Shown here: piece after piece, positions 13,133-24,829 of the stretch
Layout of the letters: every line of letters starts with the position of its first letter
Position numbering within the stretch: position 1 is the stretch's first letter
DNA from: Dryas octopetala
Lineage: Eukaryota > Streptophyta > Magnoliopsida > Rosales > Rosaceae
Length of the DNA stretch: 64,000 bases
NCBI GenBank assembly: GCA_963921425.1
Contig: OY992837.1
Span: forward strand, 7,847,896-7,911,895
Reading direction: 5' to 3'
Program-made: the position numbers and the translations under genes
Notes under the pieces: model-generated
What the model was told of the DNA's origin: nothing
Seen by the model: only the letters and a program-made list of their open reading frames with translations
Database searches by the model: none

Positions 13133-13312
13133 GAAAAATGATTAGCTCTATCCGATACATCATCACGTGATGTAACCAATCTAACGTGTAAATGTATTAT
13201 TAGACGATATATTTATATTAATAGGGTATAATTTTAATAACATTCAGTCATATTATCACACGTTAGATTAGTTACACTACGTGACAGTGTATCGATTACA
13301 TAAAATAATCTC
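13133..13312. mobile_element. 180-bp MULE-type MITE with 9-bp target duplication
   Basis: GTAGAAGGG flanks the element at 13124-13132 and 13313-13321. Inside, inverted arms of about 50 bp pair (left GATACATCATCACGTGATGT, right its near complement ending in GTGTATC). The shared core ATCTAACGTGT / ACACGTTAGAT is perfect. A 9-bp duplication fits Mutator-like elements. A second 180-bp relative in the opposite orientation lies at 30813-30992. There is no coding capacity. Confidence 0.7.
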
Positions 13313-13976
13313 GTAGAAGGGAGGGTCATATTTCTCTATAAGAGAGGGACCCTTATCCCCACTCACAAATGGTACATCTTGATCCCATTTCATTATTTCT
13401 CCATTATACTCTCACACTTTTACAACTTTCTTGATGTAATTGTAATCTCTCAACCATTATAGTGAAAATAATTGGATAATTGAGCACGTTTAATTTCTTA
13501 TGTTCTTATGTGTAATTGTAATTTACACTTTTATCCTTATTGAATCAAATTTTGGCGTTAACAGATGGTTTAGGCAAATTTAAAACGATTTTGTTATTGT
13601 GTGGTTTTGACTTTATCACCAAATGAGAAGAGCATTTTCTTACCACTTTTTTATTTTGGTCAGACAAATTTAACGAAGCCTCCTGGGGCTTCTGACTCCC
13701 AAATAATAATAAGATAATGATAGTGATCTATAAATGTTAAAAAATACTTTAATAGAGACATGTGGTATCACACTTAGAAAGAGAGAAAATAAAAATATAA
13801 AAAAAGAGTGAGAGATGAGCGATGCCACCTGTCCCTGGAACAAGTAAGTTATTCTCATAAATGTTAAAGTATTTTGTTGGATTTTTTGTCTTTTAATTTT
13901 TGGCTGTGGTTTCTTTTCCCTTCTCAAACATTAAGGGGTGAGTGACAAAGTATACACTGTAACACAGAGAATGATC

Positions 13977-14026
13977 AAATAATTAATTCTTGCTTTTTTT
14001 TTGGCCACTAAATAATTAATTCTTGC
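13977..14026 (-). repeat. Micro-insertion AGTGGCC(A)9 with 17-bp target duplication
   Basis: AAATAATTAATTCTTGC is present at 13977-13993 and 14010-14026. Only 16 bp lie between, reading AGTGGCC followed by nine A on the minus strand. A long perfect duplication plus a poly(A) tail is the mark of target-primed retroposition, here with almost the whole body missing. Confidence 0.75.
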
Positions 14027-14772
14027 TAGCTAGTAGGTAGTCACGAACTCACGATATTGTGACATATGCTACCAGCCTACCACTAATCACAGGTAAATGA
14101 CAAAAGAAAAATAATTCAAATTTAACATCCTTTTCACTAATTAATTGTTTGAAGTACATATCTGTGACCCCAACTTGTTAAAAGTATGGTAAAGGCAACC
14201 ATTCATAGAGTACTAATTTTATAATCTGGGTACCTAGTAATCATAGAGTTTGAACTGTGCTCAGCAATCATGGAGTTTAGCATAATTTAAGGCGTTGAAA
14301 ATATTGGACACTTTCTCAGCTGACACATATGAACTCCACTGTCACTGACATTCTCTAAAAGACCGGTTTTGTTTGAGAAATGTTGTATAAAGATTCAAAT
14401 GATTCGTTAATTCTGATTAACCAGGTCAGTCTCGAATATCTTGGTACATGCATGTTCATGTTAACGTCACATGTACGTACACAATACGAATAATAACATA
14501 TGATCAATCTTAATTTTTGCTAAACATAGAGTGATGTTTTATTTGTCACATAATCAGACATATAATTTATCATTAATCCCTCTTTTTATGTATACAAGAG
14601 AATTAATTATCTAGTCTACCTCAAAACAAAAGTAAGGCAAAAGTTCTTCATTCAATTAATCTAATTATGAATGGCCTTTGCCTTTTGTTCAAGGATATAT
14701 TGGTGTTTTTAATTATGGAATAAAATTATTTATATTACCTCAATTGACGAATAAAGCGTGATCATAGACTGT

Positions 14773-14890
14773 AATATGGTGTTACTAATTTACATATATT
14801 ATAACATATGTATATTTAATAATATTATATTTTAAAAATATAAATTTATAATTTACCCATATTATAATATGTAAATTAACAATGTTATAT
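14773..14890. repeat. Short AT-rich inverted repeat, MITE-like
   Basis: TACTAATTTACATATATTATAA on the left pairs imperfectly with TTATAATATGTAAATTAACA on the right around an AT-rich centre of about 50 bp. No clear target duplication was found, so it is called only as an inverted repeat. Confidence 0.35.
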
Positions 14891-16616
14891 GTCGGTTTCC
14901 AAAAAATTTGGTAGCTAACCACATATATACCGTGTATCTTTCTAATAAAGATACGATCTACACGTCTCACATGTATTGAAAATATAGTCCACTAGGTAAT
15001 CAAATGAGTTTATACTCTTAAATATAAGATCGAGGATAACAATATTACAAGGGGACTCGTACGGACAATACCTATATATAAACTTGGTTAATTAATTAGC
15101 CTAAGACGATCCATCGATGATGATGTTTAAAATATCGTTCCATTATTACCCACCGAAATATCGTTTCATTAATTGATTTGTTAACCCACTCGCAGTGATC
15201 ACTTTGTCTGCACATTAAGACAACGACAAGGAATATATGCCAGTATGTTCTGGAACACACAATTTACCCAACTTTGGATCAATTTGAAGGCCCAATTAAT
15301 TGTTCTGTAAGAGCATGCATCATTATTTCTTAGCAGTCACTGAACCTGCTGGGACCATATCTGAAGGCTCAAGAGCAAGTCCGGTCCTCATATTGGAAGG
15401 GTGTATCGGCTTTCGATTTTTCATGTACATTAATTTGGAAAATTTAAAAGTTTTCCCTTAGTCTTGCCCAAGAGTCAAGTATTTTTCATCTATACTTTTT
15501 TTTTTTTAAGTTCATTTTGTACTCTATATTAGATAAATTCCAACTTGCCTGGAAACAATATATCATGGTATCATTGAGTTCCTTTTGGAATATATGATTT
15601 TGTCTAAATTAATGATCACTCTACTTCTGTTAAAATGTTCACTAACATGGTGCATGAGTGATTAATTAGGGTAGGTTTGGTAACATTGGCTAAGCAATCT
15701 ACTTTATGCTTAAACATAAAGTCTGAATATGCAGTTGGACTGTACGTATAACTTTAAACGTTTCTTTACTAATCTGAACCATTGAATATTTATGTTATCA
15801 GACTATGTATTTAAATTAATCATTGATTACGTTGATTTTTTTGAAACTAAATGTGTAGTATAGATTTATATTTATATTTATATTTATATTTTATGATTGA
15901 TTGACAATATAAGATCTTTAACAATAAAACAAGATTTTTATTTTTATTATTAGATATATAGCTAAGGCTTTTGCAAGCAATATCATGTGTAAATTGTGTA
16001 ATTAATCATAGGAATCTGCATTGTTGCATAAGACACCAGTTAAATAAGTTTAAAAAGATTCTTTTTTGGCCAAAAATAAGTTTAAAAAGATAAACTATGG
16101 AGCTCCATAAAATAAAAATGGAAAATCATCCTTAGCCACAATATCGGTAGTAGTGTAGTACCACTAGCTATACAGCCTATACCATTAATTATTGATGAAC
16201 CTATTGAAGGCAAAAGCTTATTATATATTTTATGCCCCAAAAGAAAAATCACAGTTCATATGGACCTACCCTTTATGTTTGGCTTTAGTGCACATGCAGT
16301 ACGCCCCCAATATTTATATCCCACATTTAAATTTACAAAAGAAAATGAGTAAATAGTTATTAGACTACAATCTTTGAGTTAGCTGAAATGGTGAAGAAGA
16401 GAGGAATAAGGAAAATACTAAAAAAAAAAAAAAAAGACAGAAAAATAAGAAAATTAAAGTTGATTGAGTTGATACATGTAGGAGGCCAAAACCACCCCAA
16501 TTTATTTAACTTAAGTATATATATACATAAATGCTCTAAAGTTAATTGGTTAACAAATTAATAAGAAATTAACCACCTTTTTGTGCTCACCATACTATGT
16601 AATCTCATAATTCAAA
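14891..16616. other. Intergenic AT-rich region
   Basis: No gene, structured RNA or bounded element was recognised here beyond the micro-insertion at 16042-16091. A poly(A) run lies at about 16419-16435. Confidence 0.5.
16042..16091 (-). repeat. Micro-insertion TTGGCC(A)n with 18-bp target duplication
   Basis: AAATAAGTTTAAAAAGAT occurs at 16042-16059 and 16074-16091. The 14 bp between read TTGGCCAAAAAAGA on the minus strand. It has the same GGCC-plus-A pattern as the insertions near 14.0, 22.5 and 35.5 kb. Confidence 0.7.
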
Positions 16617-16679
16617 CGGTTCATTTTTTAGACCCTACTTCAAAGATCATCTTTGTAAAAAATCTCCTAAATTTAAAGT

Positions 16680-17430
16680 TTTTTAGCCATTTGATTATAA
16701 TAACAAATATTTATATGCTTTTATCGAAATATAGTGTTCGTCTATTTATTTGACCACAGTTCGATGACTAAATAGTTTAGATTTAATTGGTTGATTTTTT
16801 GCAATGATAATCTTTGAAATAGGGCATATATATAAAAATGAAGTTTTTTAATAGGGATCCATTTACAAGAATTAAAAGGGATCACATGATTCAGGTTATC
16901 TCACATTGTGAACTAATAATTAAAAATCTCTTAATGTTTAGATTGTACATGTAAAATCATCTCTATACAAAATCAACAAAGTGAGAACTCATTTGATTAT
17001 CATCATGATTATTTTCGTTTTTGGTAACCGAAGGTGTCCTGGGCTAGATTTCGCGCACTAGACTAATCCCTTGGGCCGGTCAAAGGCAGGCAATCTACGT
17101 TGGACCTAGGGGATTTACAAGAGATTTTATCTCCCTTGCTGCCTGGCTTCAAGGTCGAACTAGAGACTCGAACTCGGGTGCCTGGGTTTACAGCTACACC
17201 TTTGAACCAACTCCTCCAATCATCATGATTATTTAAGTGTTTATTGAAAATACTATGTTCATCTATTTATTTCATCATAATTTTTTTTTTTTTGATATAT
17301 TCCATCATAGTTAGATATCTAAATAGTTTCTAATTTAGTTAATTTTTTATAAGTATGATCATTGAGTGAGACCTAACAAATGAACGATTTGGATAACTAA
17401 ATTGCATTAAGAATTTAGCCCACATGTGAT
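16680..17430 (+). repeat. Two copies of dispersed repeat family R2 (second one split by a SINE)
   Basis: Copy 1 (about 16680-16850) and copy 2 (about 16990-17380) share, in order, ATTTGATTAT, a GTTCRTCTATTTATTT phrase, CTAAATAGTTT and a region near ATnATCTTTGA. A third copy is at about 23180-23310 (GTTCATCTATTTTTAAT, then TAATAATCTTTGA). Copy 2 is interrupted by the SINE at 17015-17218, so the SINE is the younger insertion. Termini of the family are unresolved. Confidence 0.5.
17015..17218 (-). mobile_element. tRNA-derived SINE with perfect 16-bp target duplication
   Basis: ATCATCATGATTATTT flanks the element at 16999-17014 and 17219-17234. Read on the minus strand, it starts with GGAGGAGTTGGTTCAAAGGT (box A region), carries GAGTTCGAGTC as a box B-type motif about 30 bp on, continues with a tRNA-unrelated body, and ends in an A-rich tail (CCAAAAACGAAA). 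The size of about 204 bp, the polymerase III-type boxes and the long duplication are typical of plant SINEs. Confidence 0.85.
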
Positions 17431-17871
17431 CTAATTTTACTCTTATCAAAAGAAAATCTAGCATATTAAGAAGGTTCTCCTAAATACATATCCATATATA
17501 TTATATATATATAAAGGTTGAGTTGAGGAATAGATAGATACAATACAGTAGATTTGTCTTCAATTCCCGCAGGAAAAGGACTGATGGAGATCTTTTAAGT
17601 TGTGTCTACAATTTAAAGCAGCAGGATCACAAATAATGAGCCCGACCCTCATGACAGCCTCAACCATGAAATCATGAATACTTAATTGGTGAAAGATATT
17701 TGGATTTTTTACCATTTGATTAAGGCCTTTTTTCAGATTAGATGCTTTTTTATTGACCATTCTCTCTCTCTTTAGATATTACTTTTTAGTTTATATTTTA
17801 CATAATTTTCTTATTCAAATAAGTAATTGTTTTTATCCTAATAATAGTAGGAGGTTTGAATAATAGAGGAA

Positions 17872-18647
17872 TAAGGAATAAAATTTTAGGTTTTAAGGAA
17901 ATTTCGATGAAAATTTTCAAGATTATTTCGAAAATTTTTAAATTTCAACAGAAGTTAGACGGAAACGACGGAAATTGTTATCAAAATACAGAAATTTTGG
18001 ATGAAACTTTACCATATGTTTATTTAACATATTATCTACTACATTGATAAAAAACATTGAAGAAACCAAATTATATAATAAGTTTCATGTGATATAAGAT
18101 GAATATAATGCGCTTTAAAGACAAATACTGTTAAATAAAATTAGTATAATGAATAAATAAAATTAGTATATTCTTTATACTCTATAATTTATACACGAAA
18201 TCCTAATACTAATTAAACCCTATATACCCTAATACTTTTTATACTTTATAATCTATACACTAAACCATATATACTTTATAATCTATATTCTATATTGTTT
18301 AAGATATTGTATAAGATATTAAGGTTTAGGCCCTTTAGGATATTTTTAATTATTTTTTATATAAAAATGTATTAGAGTTTACTGATTTAGGATTTGAAAA
18401 CAACTAAACGAAATCTCAAAACGACCATACGAAATCCCAAACCATTTTTTTTCTTTCCAATTGTCCAAAAGCCCCAAACAGTCAAACACCAATCAAAAGA
18501 AAACCTTTTTTTTTTTTTTCCTTCTTTTTCATTTTTTTTTTCTTTCCTTCATTTTCTTTCCCCGTGGCTCTCCTTTTCTCCTTTTCTCCTTTTCTTTCCT
18601 TCCTCTCATTTCTTCTCCTTTCTTTTTCTCCTGTGGCTGCCTGTGCT

Positions 18648-18682
<35 letters not shown>

Positions 18683-18964
18683 CTCTGCATCTCCACCCTC
18701 ACCCTCACCCTCATCTCCCTCTGCCACCGCTCCTTGCAGCCAAAACCCACCGAAAATCAATTCAGTCCAGCCCTCATCTCTTCCTCCCTCATCTTCCCCA
18801 TGCCGCCCCCTGCCGCTGCCTTCTCTTTCTCCCTCGATCTCACCGCCGAAAATTTTGGCAAAATTATTACGAAAAATTGAGGATTATGAGTTTCGATTTT
18901 GATCCCCTCTAAAATCGAAATTTTCGGCGAAATTTCGCCGAAAATTTCTAAATTTAAACTCTTG
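17872..18964. mobile_element. Non-autonomous hAT element, family H1, copy 1
   Basis: Left end TAAGGAATAAAATTT and right end (reverse complement) CAAGAGTTTAAATTT are flanked by TAGAGGAA (17864-17871) and TAGAAGAA (18965-18972), an 8-bp target duplication with one change. The same family, in opposite orientation and with an exact duplication, is at 60156-61506. The interior has a long pyrimidine tract (18510-18700) including (CT)n, then a GC-richer piece with CCGCC words. Open frames in it are low-complexity and not called as genes. The 8-bp duplication and the YAAGG termini fit hAT elements. Confidence 0.8.
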
Positions 18965-18982
18965 TAGAAGAAAACATCATAT

Positions 18983-19030
18983 TATTAAGATATTGGTTTT
19001 TTTTTTTTGTCAATATTAAGATATTGGTTT
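18983..19030 (-). repeat. Micro-insertion TTGAC(A)n with 17-bp duplication
   Basis: TATTAAGATATTGGTTT is present at 18983-18999 and 19014-19030, with 14 bp between them reading TTGAC followed by nine A on the minus strand. It sits just outside the hAT copy at 17872-18964. Confidence 0.65.
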
Positions 19031-19482
19031 AATTAGGAGAAAGATTGTCCATATTTAGCCTAGAAATAAAACTTTTTAAGCATAAATGGTACTCAATTTC
19101 AATTGAACTTCTAAATCATTCTAAATCAATAAAAAGATAAATATTTTTGTAAAAGTTTGTAGGTAATTGATGTAGTGGTTAGAAGTTCATTCATGGAAGA
19201 TTCTTACAATTTTGTAAAAAAAAATGTTGAAAATGGTGGATCTACGTTTCTATACTCTTAGCAGGCAGCCATGGCAGCCTTAGATTTTTTTTTTTTTTTT
19301 TTTTCTGTTAGTATGTCCTTTTTAATAAATTTATAAAAGAGGACAAGTATAATTAAATTATTTAAAAATAATAATAGTGCCTAATTTTAAACACCCTACT
19401 CACAAAAAAAATTTGTCTAAACCCCCACCCATCTAGAAACTCTTTCAAAACCCCCTAAAACTTATAATCCTAAATTACCCTT

Positions 19483-19548
19483 CTGACGCATGCTGACGCG
19501 CGCTGACGCATGCTGACACATGCTGACGCGCGCTGACACATGCTGACG
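19483..19548 (+). repeat. Tandem 10-bp repeats GCTGACGCAT/GCTGACGCGC/GCTGACACAT
   Basis: Seven consecutive GCTGAC-type decamers, alternating CGCAT, CGCGC and ACAT endings. They lie in the left part of the probable MULE at 19377-21111. Confidence 0.85.
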
Positions 19549-19670
19549 TCACTGTAACTGTATTTTGGTGAAACTGTTTTTTTTTTTTTTTTTTTTTTTG
19601 AATTGAAGTTTTTGCTAAAACTCAATATTTCACTAAAACTAAAATCAAACACTGAAATTGAATTTCATTA

Positions 19671-19813
19671 CACTAAAACTGAATTTCAAAAATTCAGTTA
19701 CACTGAAACTTAATTTCAAAAATTCAGTTACACTGAAACTGAATTTCAAGAATTCAATTACACTGAAACTGAATTTCAGAAATTCAGTTACACTAAATTG
19801 AAGAATTCAGTTA
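19671..19813 (+). repeat. Tandem 30-bp repeats, four full copies and a partial one
   Basis: Units start at 19671, 19701, 19731 and 19761 with exact 30-bp spacing. Each has CACTGAAACT, then a small palindrome CTGAATTTC..GAAATTCAG-like core, then TTACACT. A shortened copy follows to about 19813. Confidence 0.9.
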
Positions 19814-20171
19814 TGAATTCACTTACTGAAACTAAATTAAGTGATGAAACAATTACACCTCGACTAAAATGCAATTACACCTTAATTAAAAAACAATTAC
19901 ACCTTTACTAAAACAATTACACTTCACTAAAACAGTTACACCTTTACTGAATTCCGTTTCACTAAAAAGAACACAGCAACCTTATCAAAAAAAAACCAAC
20001 AATACAACAAGTCATTGAGATGAGAAGAGTAGCCAACAATACAACGTCATCCGATCACCTCACGCGCGACGAGTAAACGACAGCCGCCACTGCCTCGATC
20101 TGTTTCTACCTGCAAATTTGATTCATCATATTTCAAAACCATAATTTCATTCAAAATTCATTTAAAACTCA

Positions 20172-20225
20172 TGTTTCACGAGCTGAAACTGTTTCACGAG
20201 CTGAAACTGTTTCACGAACTGAAAC
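20172..20225 (+). repeat. Three 18-bp palindromic tandem repeats
   Basis: TGTTTCACGAGCTGAAAC occurs three times in a row (the third with AACTG for AGCTG). Each unit is itself an inverted repeat (GTTTCA / TGAAAC). Confidence 0.9.
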
Positions 20226-20784
20226 TGTTTAATCAATAAATGTAAACTAAAACACAGAACACAAAACGCAGAACACAGAACTCAAACATTTTTGGAGCAA
20301 CACACATTTACAACAATACACAGTTACAACAACACACAATGAGGTTCGATTTGAGGTTTTTTGATTCATCAACAATTGGTCCAATCCAAACACATAGAAT
20401 TGAAGAGTACAATGAGGAGAAGAATATTAGTACCTGACTCGACGGAAATGGATGCCGGAAAACAGAGATCGCCGGCGAGGATGTCGCCGGCTTCTCTCCT
20501 TCGAAACGGCGGACTTAGGGGTCGTCCAAATCTTCTGAGGGCACCAGTGGACTTAGGACGACGAGAGGAAGCCATCCATGACGGTCCGACACCTCTTCGT
20601 CGCCGGAACTGGCGGATCTCCGGCGAGGGAGCTCGAGTCTGCCTAGACCCGATCCGGCGTGGACGCTAGCTTTCATGGCGAGTGGAATACAGGGGGAGGA
20701 AGAGGGAGGAGAGACGAGAAGATCGGGACTGGTATCGCCGGCAACCGTCTCCGGACGACGGAGCAAGCACCGGGGACAGCCACG

Positions 20785-20786
<2 letters not shown>

Positions 20787-20854
<68 letters not shown>
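20787..20854 (+). repeat. (GA)n microsatellite
   Basis: About 34 uninterrupted GA units inside the probable MULE. Confidence 0.95.
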
Positions 20855-20857
<3 letters not shown>

Positions 20858-22416
20858 TACAGAACTCAAAGAGACAGAGAGAGAGTCTGAGTGAGTTGAG
20901 TGATTCTAACCCCTATTGTGTTATAATCAATGGGATAAATTAAAAAAGGGTAAAACTAGAACATTAAAAAAATATGGGTCAAACTATTAGTTGACTAGGG
21001 GGTTTTGGGAGAGATTAAATGTCCAATAGGGGGTTGGAAAATAGTTTTATTAAGGGTGGAGGTTTATAAATAATCAAGTTCAAACTTGGGGGTTTTAAAT
21101 AGTTTACATAAATAATAATAAGAGGTGGGGAAACAAGACATGTGGGTGAAAATAACACCTCATGAGATATATCAAAACTTGCCAAGTAGCCAATATAGGC
21201 GTCCACTACCTTATAAATGTTCACATTTGTTGATCCATAAACAATGAATATATTGCAGTATAATCAGTTTTCGATTTATATTAATATATGATTTATTAGG
21301 TAGTTGCTTTTTCTATTTGATTTTTTCTATATAAAATGCATCGTATATATCCAATTGATGTTGACACCCCGATTTTTCCCCTTTTGTTATCTAGAATCTT
21401 TGCATATGCACGTACATATTTACCTTTATTGGAAATAAAATTGTTGAACATTTTTTATAAATTTGCTACTCCATATTCAATACAATATCAACACAAACAA
21501 TACAAACACAAAATCTCCAAACCAATTCAACTTTAAGTTAAAATTTATTTTTATTTACGTTTTTCTTAGGTTGCCAATATATTTTCAAAATTTTTGTGCG
21601 GTTATCAAATGCTCCTTAATAAGGATAAGTTTTTCTAGGTAATGGTAATACTGTTAGAATATTGATATACTGACATAGTATTACAAATCAATTCAAATTA
21701 TAATAGTATACACTAAACTCTAAATTATAAATTTTTATTTTTAATAATTGTATATGTGTTACAATTTAAATATATTATAACAAATCCTACACTATTATCT
21801 TTAATAATTATATATATGTTATAATTTAAGTAAATTTGTAATACCACATTAACATGTTATGTAAATCCAATTTGGTATTGAAGTGTGGCCAAAATAAATA
21901 GTTTATTTTAAAAGTTTTAAACCTAAAAGTATTTGGTAAAAAAAGTAGAAACGGCTTATTTTCAAAACTTGAGCCAAAATAAGCTGTTTTTTGGGGTTCA
22001 AAATAAGTAGGTGGAGAGTTGTTTTGTCCCACATCAGTTTTTTCTCATAATTGTTTTATCTTATAGTAATATCAAATTGGCCCTAATATTATTGTCAAAC
22101 ATAATCAATTTTTTTTTTATGAGGCAATTTTTATTGAATTATCATGTTAATATAAGTTTTTTTTTTTTGAAAGTGATGTTAAAATAAGTTCTTACTTCTT
22201 AGATATTAAAAGAAAATATGTTTTTTTTTTTGTCATATATAAAATATGTTAAAATATGTTCCCACTACTACCACGTGGGAACTGCCACTTGTAAGGCTTA
22301 GTGATGTGGACCTACCAACTTATAGAGAGATTAAATGAGACAGAGAACCTGGAATCTGTGTAGTGTAGTACAATCAGAAGTACAGCGTTAATGATATTTA
22401 CACTCTGGCAGTGATT

Positions 22417-22464
22417 AAAGGACAACAACCTATGGCAAAAAAAAAAAAAGGACAACAACCTATG
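22417..22464 (+). repeat. Micro-insertion GC(A)10 with 18-bp target duplication
   Basis: AAAGGACAACAACCTATG occurs at 22417-22434 and 22447-22464. The 12 bp between are GC plus ten A. With the flank it reads ATGGC(A)n, like the insertion at 50959-51004. Confidence 0.75.
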
Positions 22465-22511
22465 AGTCAAATTTATCCAACTAAAAAGGAAACTTGCGAG
22501 TCAAAGTTGTC

Positions 22512-22556
22512 AAACTCAATTTGAATTAGTGGCCAAAAAAAAACTCAATTTGAATT
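22512..22556 (+). repeat. Micro-insertion AGTGGCC(A)6 with 16-bp target duplication
   Basis: AAACTCAATTTGAATT occurs at 22512-22527 and 22541-22556, with only AGTGGCCAAAAAA between. The non-A bases are identical to those of the minus-strand insertions near 14.0 and 35.5 kb. Confidence 0.75.
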
Positions 22557-23386
22557 TGATTGAAAATTTAGGCGAATAAAAAAGGAAGCTGTTTTGGATC
22601 TTATTAATTATTGATCTTAGAAAAGGAAGCTGTTTTGGATCCTATTAATTATTATACCAAAATGTCATGATTCTCATCTTAATTAGGATCGATGATTTAA
22701 AAGAGAAGGATGACACCTTACAATGGATCTGATTCTTTACTTGTTTTTGTTTGATTTTCAATCTAAACTATTTATTTATTATCCAAGAAATATTAAATAA
22801 AAGATAAAATAAATTTAGAACACTTTTTGTGTGTAAATGAAAATCTCGTTAACAATTGCATTTGATATTCGAATTTAGCTCCATGTGTTAAATTTTTTTA
22901 TATAGGTAAAAAGGGATTTGAATTTAGAACTTCTCCCAACATTGGGAAGAGAAATGCTACTAGACTAACAACCAGTAGATTCATGTGTCAAACATTATAG
23001 AGAGCCTTGCATGTATGTATGTTATAGAGAGAGTTTTCGTTAAAGGATTCCTTGATAAATTTATTTAGGAGAGATCTCTTTTGGGAATCCACTTCACATT
23101 GTATTTTGGTGATTAAACTTTTAGGTTTCTATTACAAAATCATCCATGTAACAAATTAGATAAATTGAAAAACATTTAACCATTTAATTAAATGGTCATC
23201 ATTTCAAGTGTTTGTTGAAAATATTTGTTCATCTATTTTTAATCAAAATTTAATATCTTATAGTTTCTAGTTTGTCTAATTTTGTGCCATAATAATCTTT
23301 GAATAAAGACATGAAAAATAGAGGGTTTGAATTATTGTAATACAATATGAAGTGGATTCCATGTTGGACACCTTAAATAAAATTAT

Positions 23387-24294
23387 GGGTAAATTATAAT
23401 TATATACCTCAACTATACACTACTTTTCAACTTAGTACCTCAAGTTTAAAAAGTTGCATTAAGCTACCCCAACTATGAAACTGTGACAATTAGGTACCTC
23501 TGTTAGTTTGGCCGTCAAGAAGGCCGTTATCTGATGACGTGACACACATGGACCCCACCATTAAAATGCTTAATTTCAATTTAGTACCTCAACTTTACCA
23601 TATTTTTCAAATTCATGCCTCAAGCTCAAAAACTCGCAAATACATAAATGTTTTTTAGTTTTTATCTCAACCTCACTTCAACTTTTGGCCCATCAAATTT
23701 TCACCAAAATCAACAATCTTATACTCATTTTGAAGCTATGAATCTTCTCTTTGCAACATATAGAAATAATTCAAAAAGAATCAATGAAACGCGAGATAAG
23801 TGGTCACAAATTAGGCTACCTGAAATTGCCAATTTGTTTGGAAAATTTGGCAGTTTCGGATAGCCTACTTTGTGACCAATTATCTCGGGTTTTATAACTC
23901 CTTTTTGCATGATTTTTATATAGTTGTAAAGAGGAGATTCATAACTTCAAAATGAGTATAAGATTGATGATTTTTGTGGAGATTTGATGAGTCAAAAGTT
24001 GGGGTGAAGTTGAGATAAAAACTATATAAAACATTTGTTTATTTGCAAGTTTTTAAACTTAAGGTATGAACATGAAAAACATTGTAAATTTGAGGTACTA
24101 AATTGAAATGAAGCCTTTTAGTGGTGGGTCTATGTGTGCTACGTCATCAGATAACGGCCTTCTTGACGGCCAGACTAACGGAGTTACCTAACTGACACGG
24201 TTTCGTAGTTGAGGTACCTTAATGAAACTTTTTGAATTTAAGATACCAAATTGAAAAGTAGTGTATAATTGAGATATATAATTATACTTAATCC
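23387..24294. mobile_element. Foldback Mutator-like element, two arms of about 430-450 bp
   Basis: TAAAATTAT flanks the element at 23378-23386 and 24295-24303 (9-bp target duplication). The left end GGGTAAATTATAATTATATA pairs with the right end (reverse complement GGATTAAGTATAATTATATA). Pairing continues through landmark pairs such as GATGACGTGACACACATGG with CTATGTGTGCTACGTCATC, and GGCCGTTATCTGATGACG with CGTCATCAGATAACGGCC, to a centre near 23845. Nearly the whole element is inverted repeat. There is no transposase. A transcript through it would form a very long hairpin. Confidence 0.85.
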
Positions 24295-24303
24295 TAAAAT
24301 TAT

Positions 24304-24786
24304 TAAAGAATCTCTTAACGAAAGTTTCATCTATATATAGAAAAAATACATATGAAAATGTATTTTTATTAGACAGATTGATCATATAAAATTATTTGGC
24401 AAGAAAACATTATCTAAACCAAGGGATAACATTCTTTGTCGACAGTCTGTTATATTTTTAGATTGTTAATACGCAAAAAGAATCTTAGGAATCATTGTTA
24501 TATAGTGAGACCAAAAAACAGGTTTTAATTGGGTGAACTCAGGCTACTCTGCACTATCATGTAATTCCTCAATAAAAGCGGACTCATACAAGAATTCCTC
24601 AATAATATGAACTACATATTCAAAATAAAATAAAAATCCACTATTTTAACGATTCATGTTACAATCAGGCGCAAAATAATATTTCCCAAGCATATGTCTT
24701 ATTGAAAACTGTCCTTCTTGTCTTGAAACTTATCTGATCCCCATGTGACTGTGAATGTGTAATGTGTGCTCTATATATTAAACGAC

Positions 24787-24829
<43 letters not shown>

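Larger units (their letters stand above)
19377..21111. mobile_element. Probable Mutator-like element with internal satellite-like repeats
   Basis: The ends resemble each other in inverted orientation: left TTTAAACACCC, ACCCCCACCC and AAAACCCCC words; right GGGGGTTTT, GGGTGGAGG and GGGGGTTTTAAAT. ATAATAATA flanks both sides (19368-19376 and 21112-21120), a 9-bp candidate duplication but of low complexity. The interior holds three tandem arrays and a GC-rich piece at about 20400-20790 that looks like captured gene sequence (frames of 68-102 codons, no recognised domain), followed by a (GA)n run. A Pack-MULE-like structure is suggested, not proven. Confidence 0.5.
21121..23386. other. Intergenic AT-rich region with small insertions
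   Basis: No gene is seen. It contains two poly(A) micro-insertions (22417-22464, 22512-22556), a third weaker one with duplicated AAAATATGTT (22213-22222, 22241-22250), and a 35-bp direct repeat built on GGAAGCTGTTTTGGATC (about 22583 and 22626). A copy of repeat family R2 lies at about 23180-23310. The part from 21650 to 22030 has MITE-like AT-rich inverted words without clear ends. Confidence 0.5.

Noticed and set aside
12592..13563. Solo LTR starting TGTTGGGAAA and ending GTTAACA
   Set aside because: The two borders lack a matching 5-bp target duplication, and a MITE occupies part of the interval. No second copy is in the window for comparison.
18394..18912. 172-codon Phe/Ser/Pro/Leu-rich frame
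   Set aside because: It lies inside the hAT element at 17872-18964 and arises from its pyrimidine tract and (CT)n.
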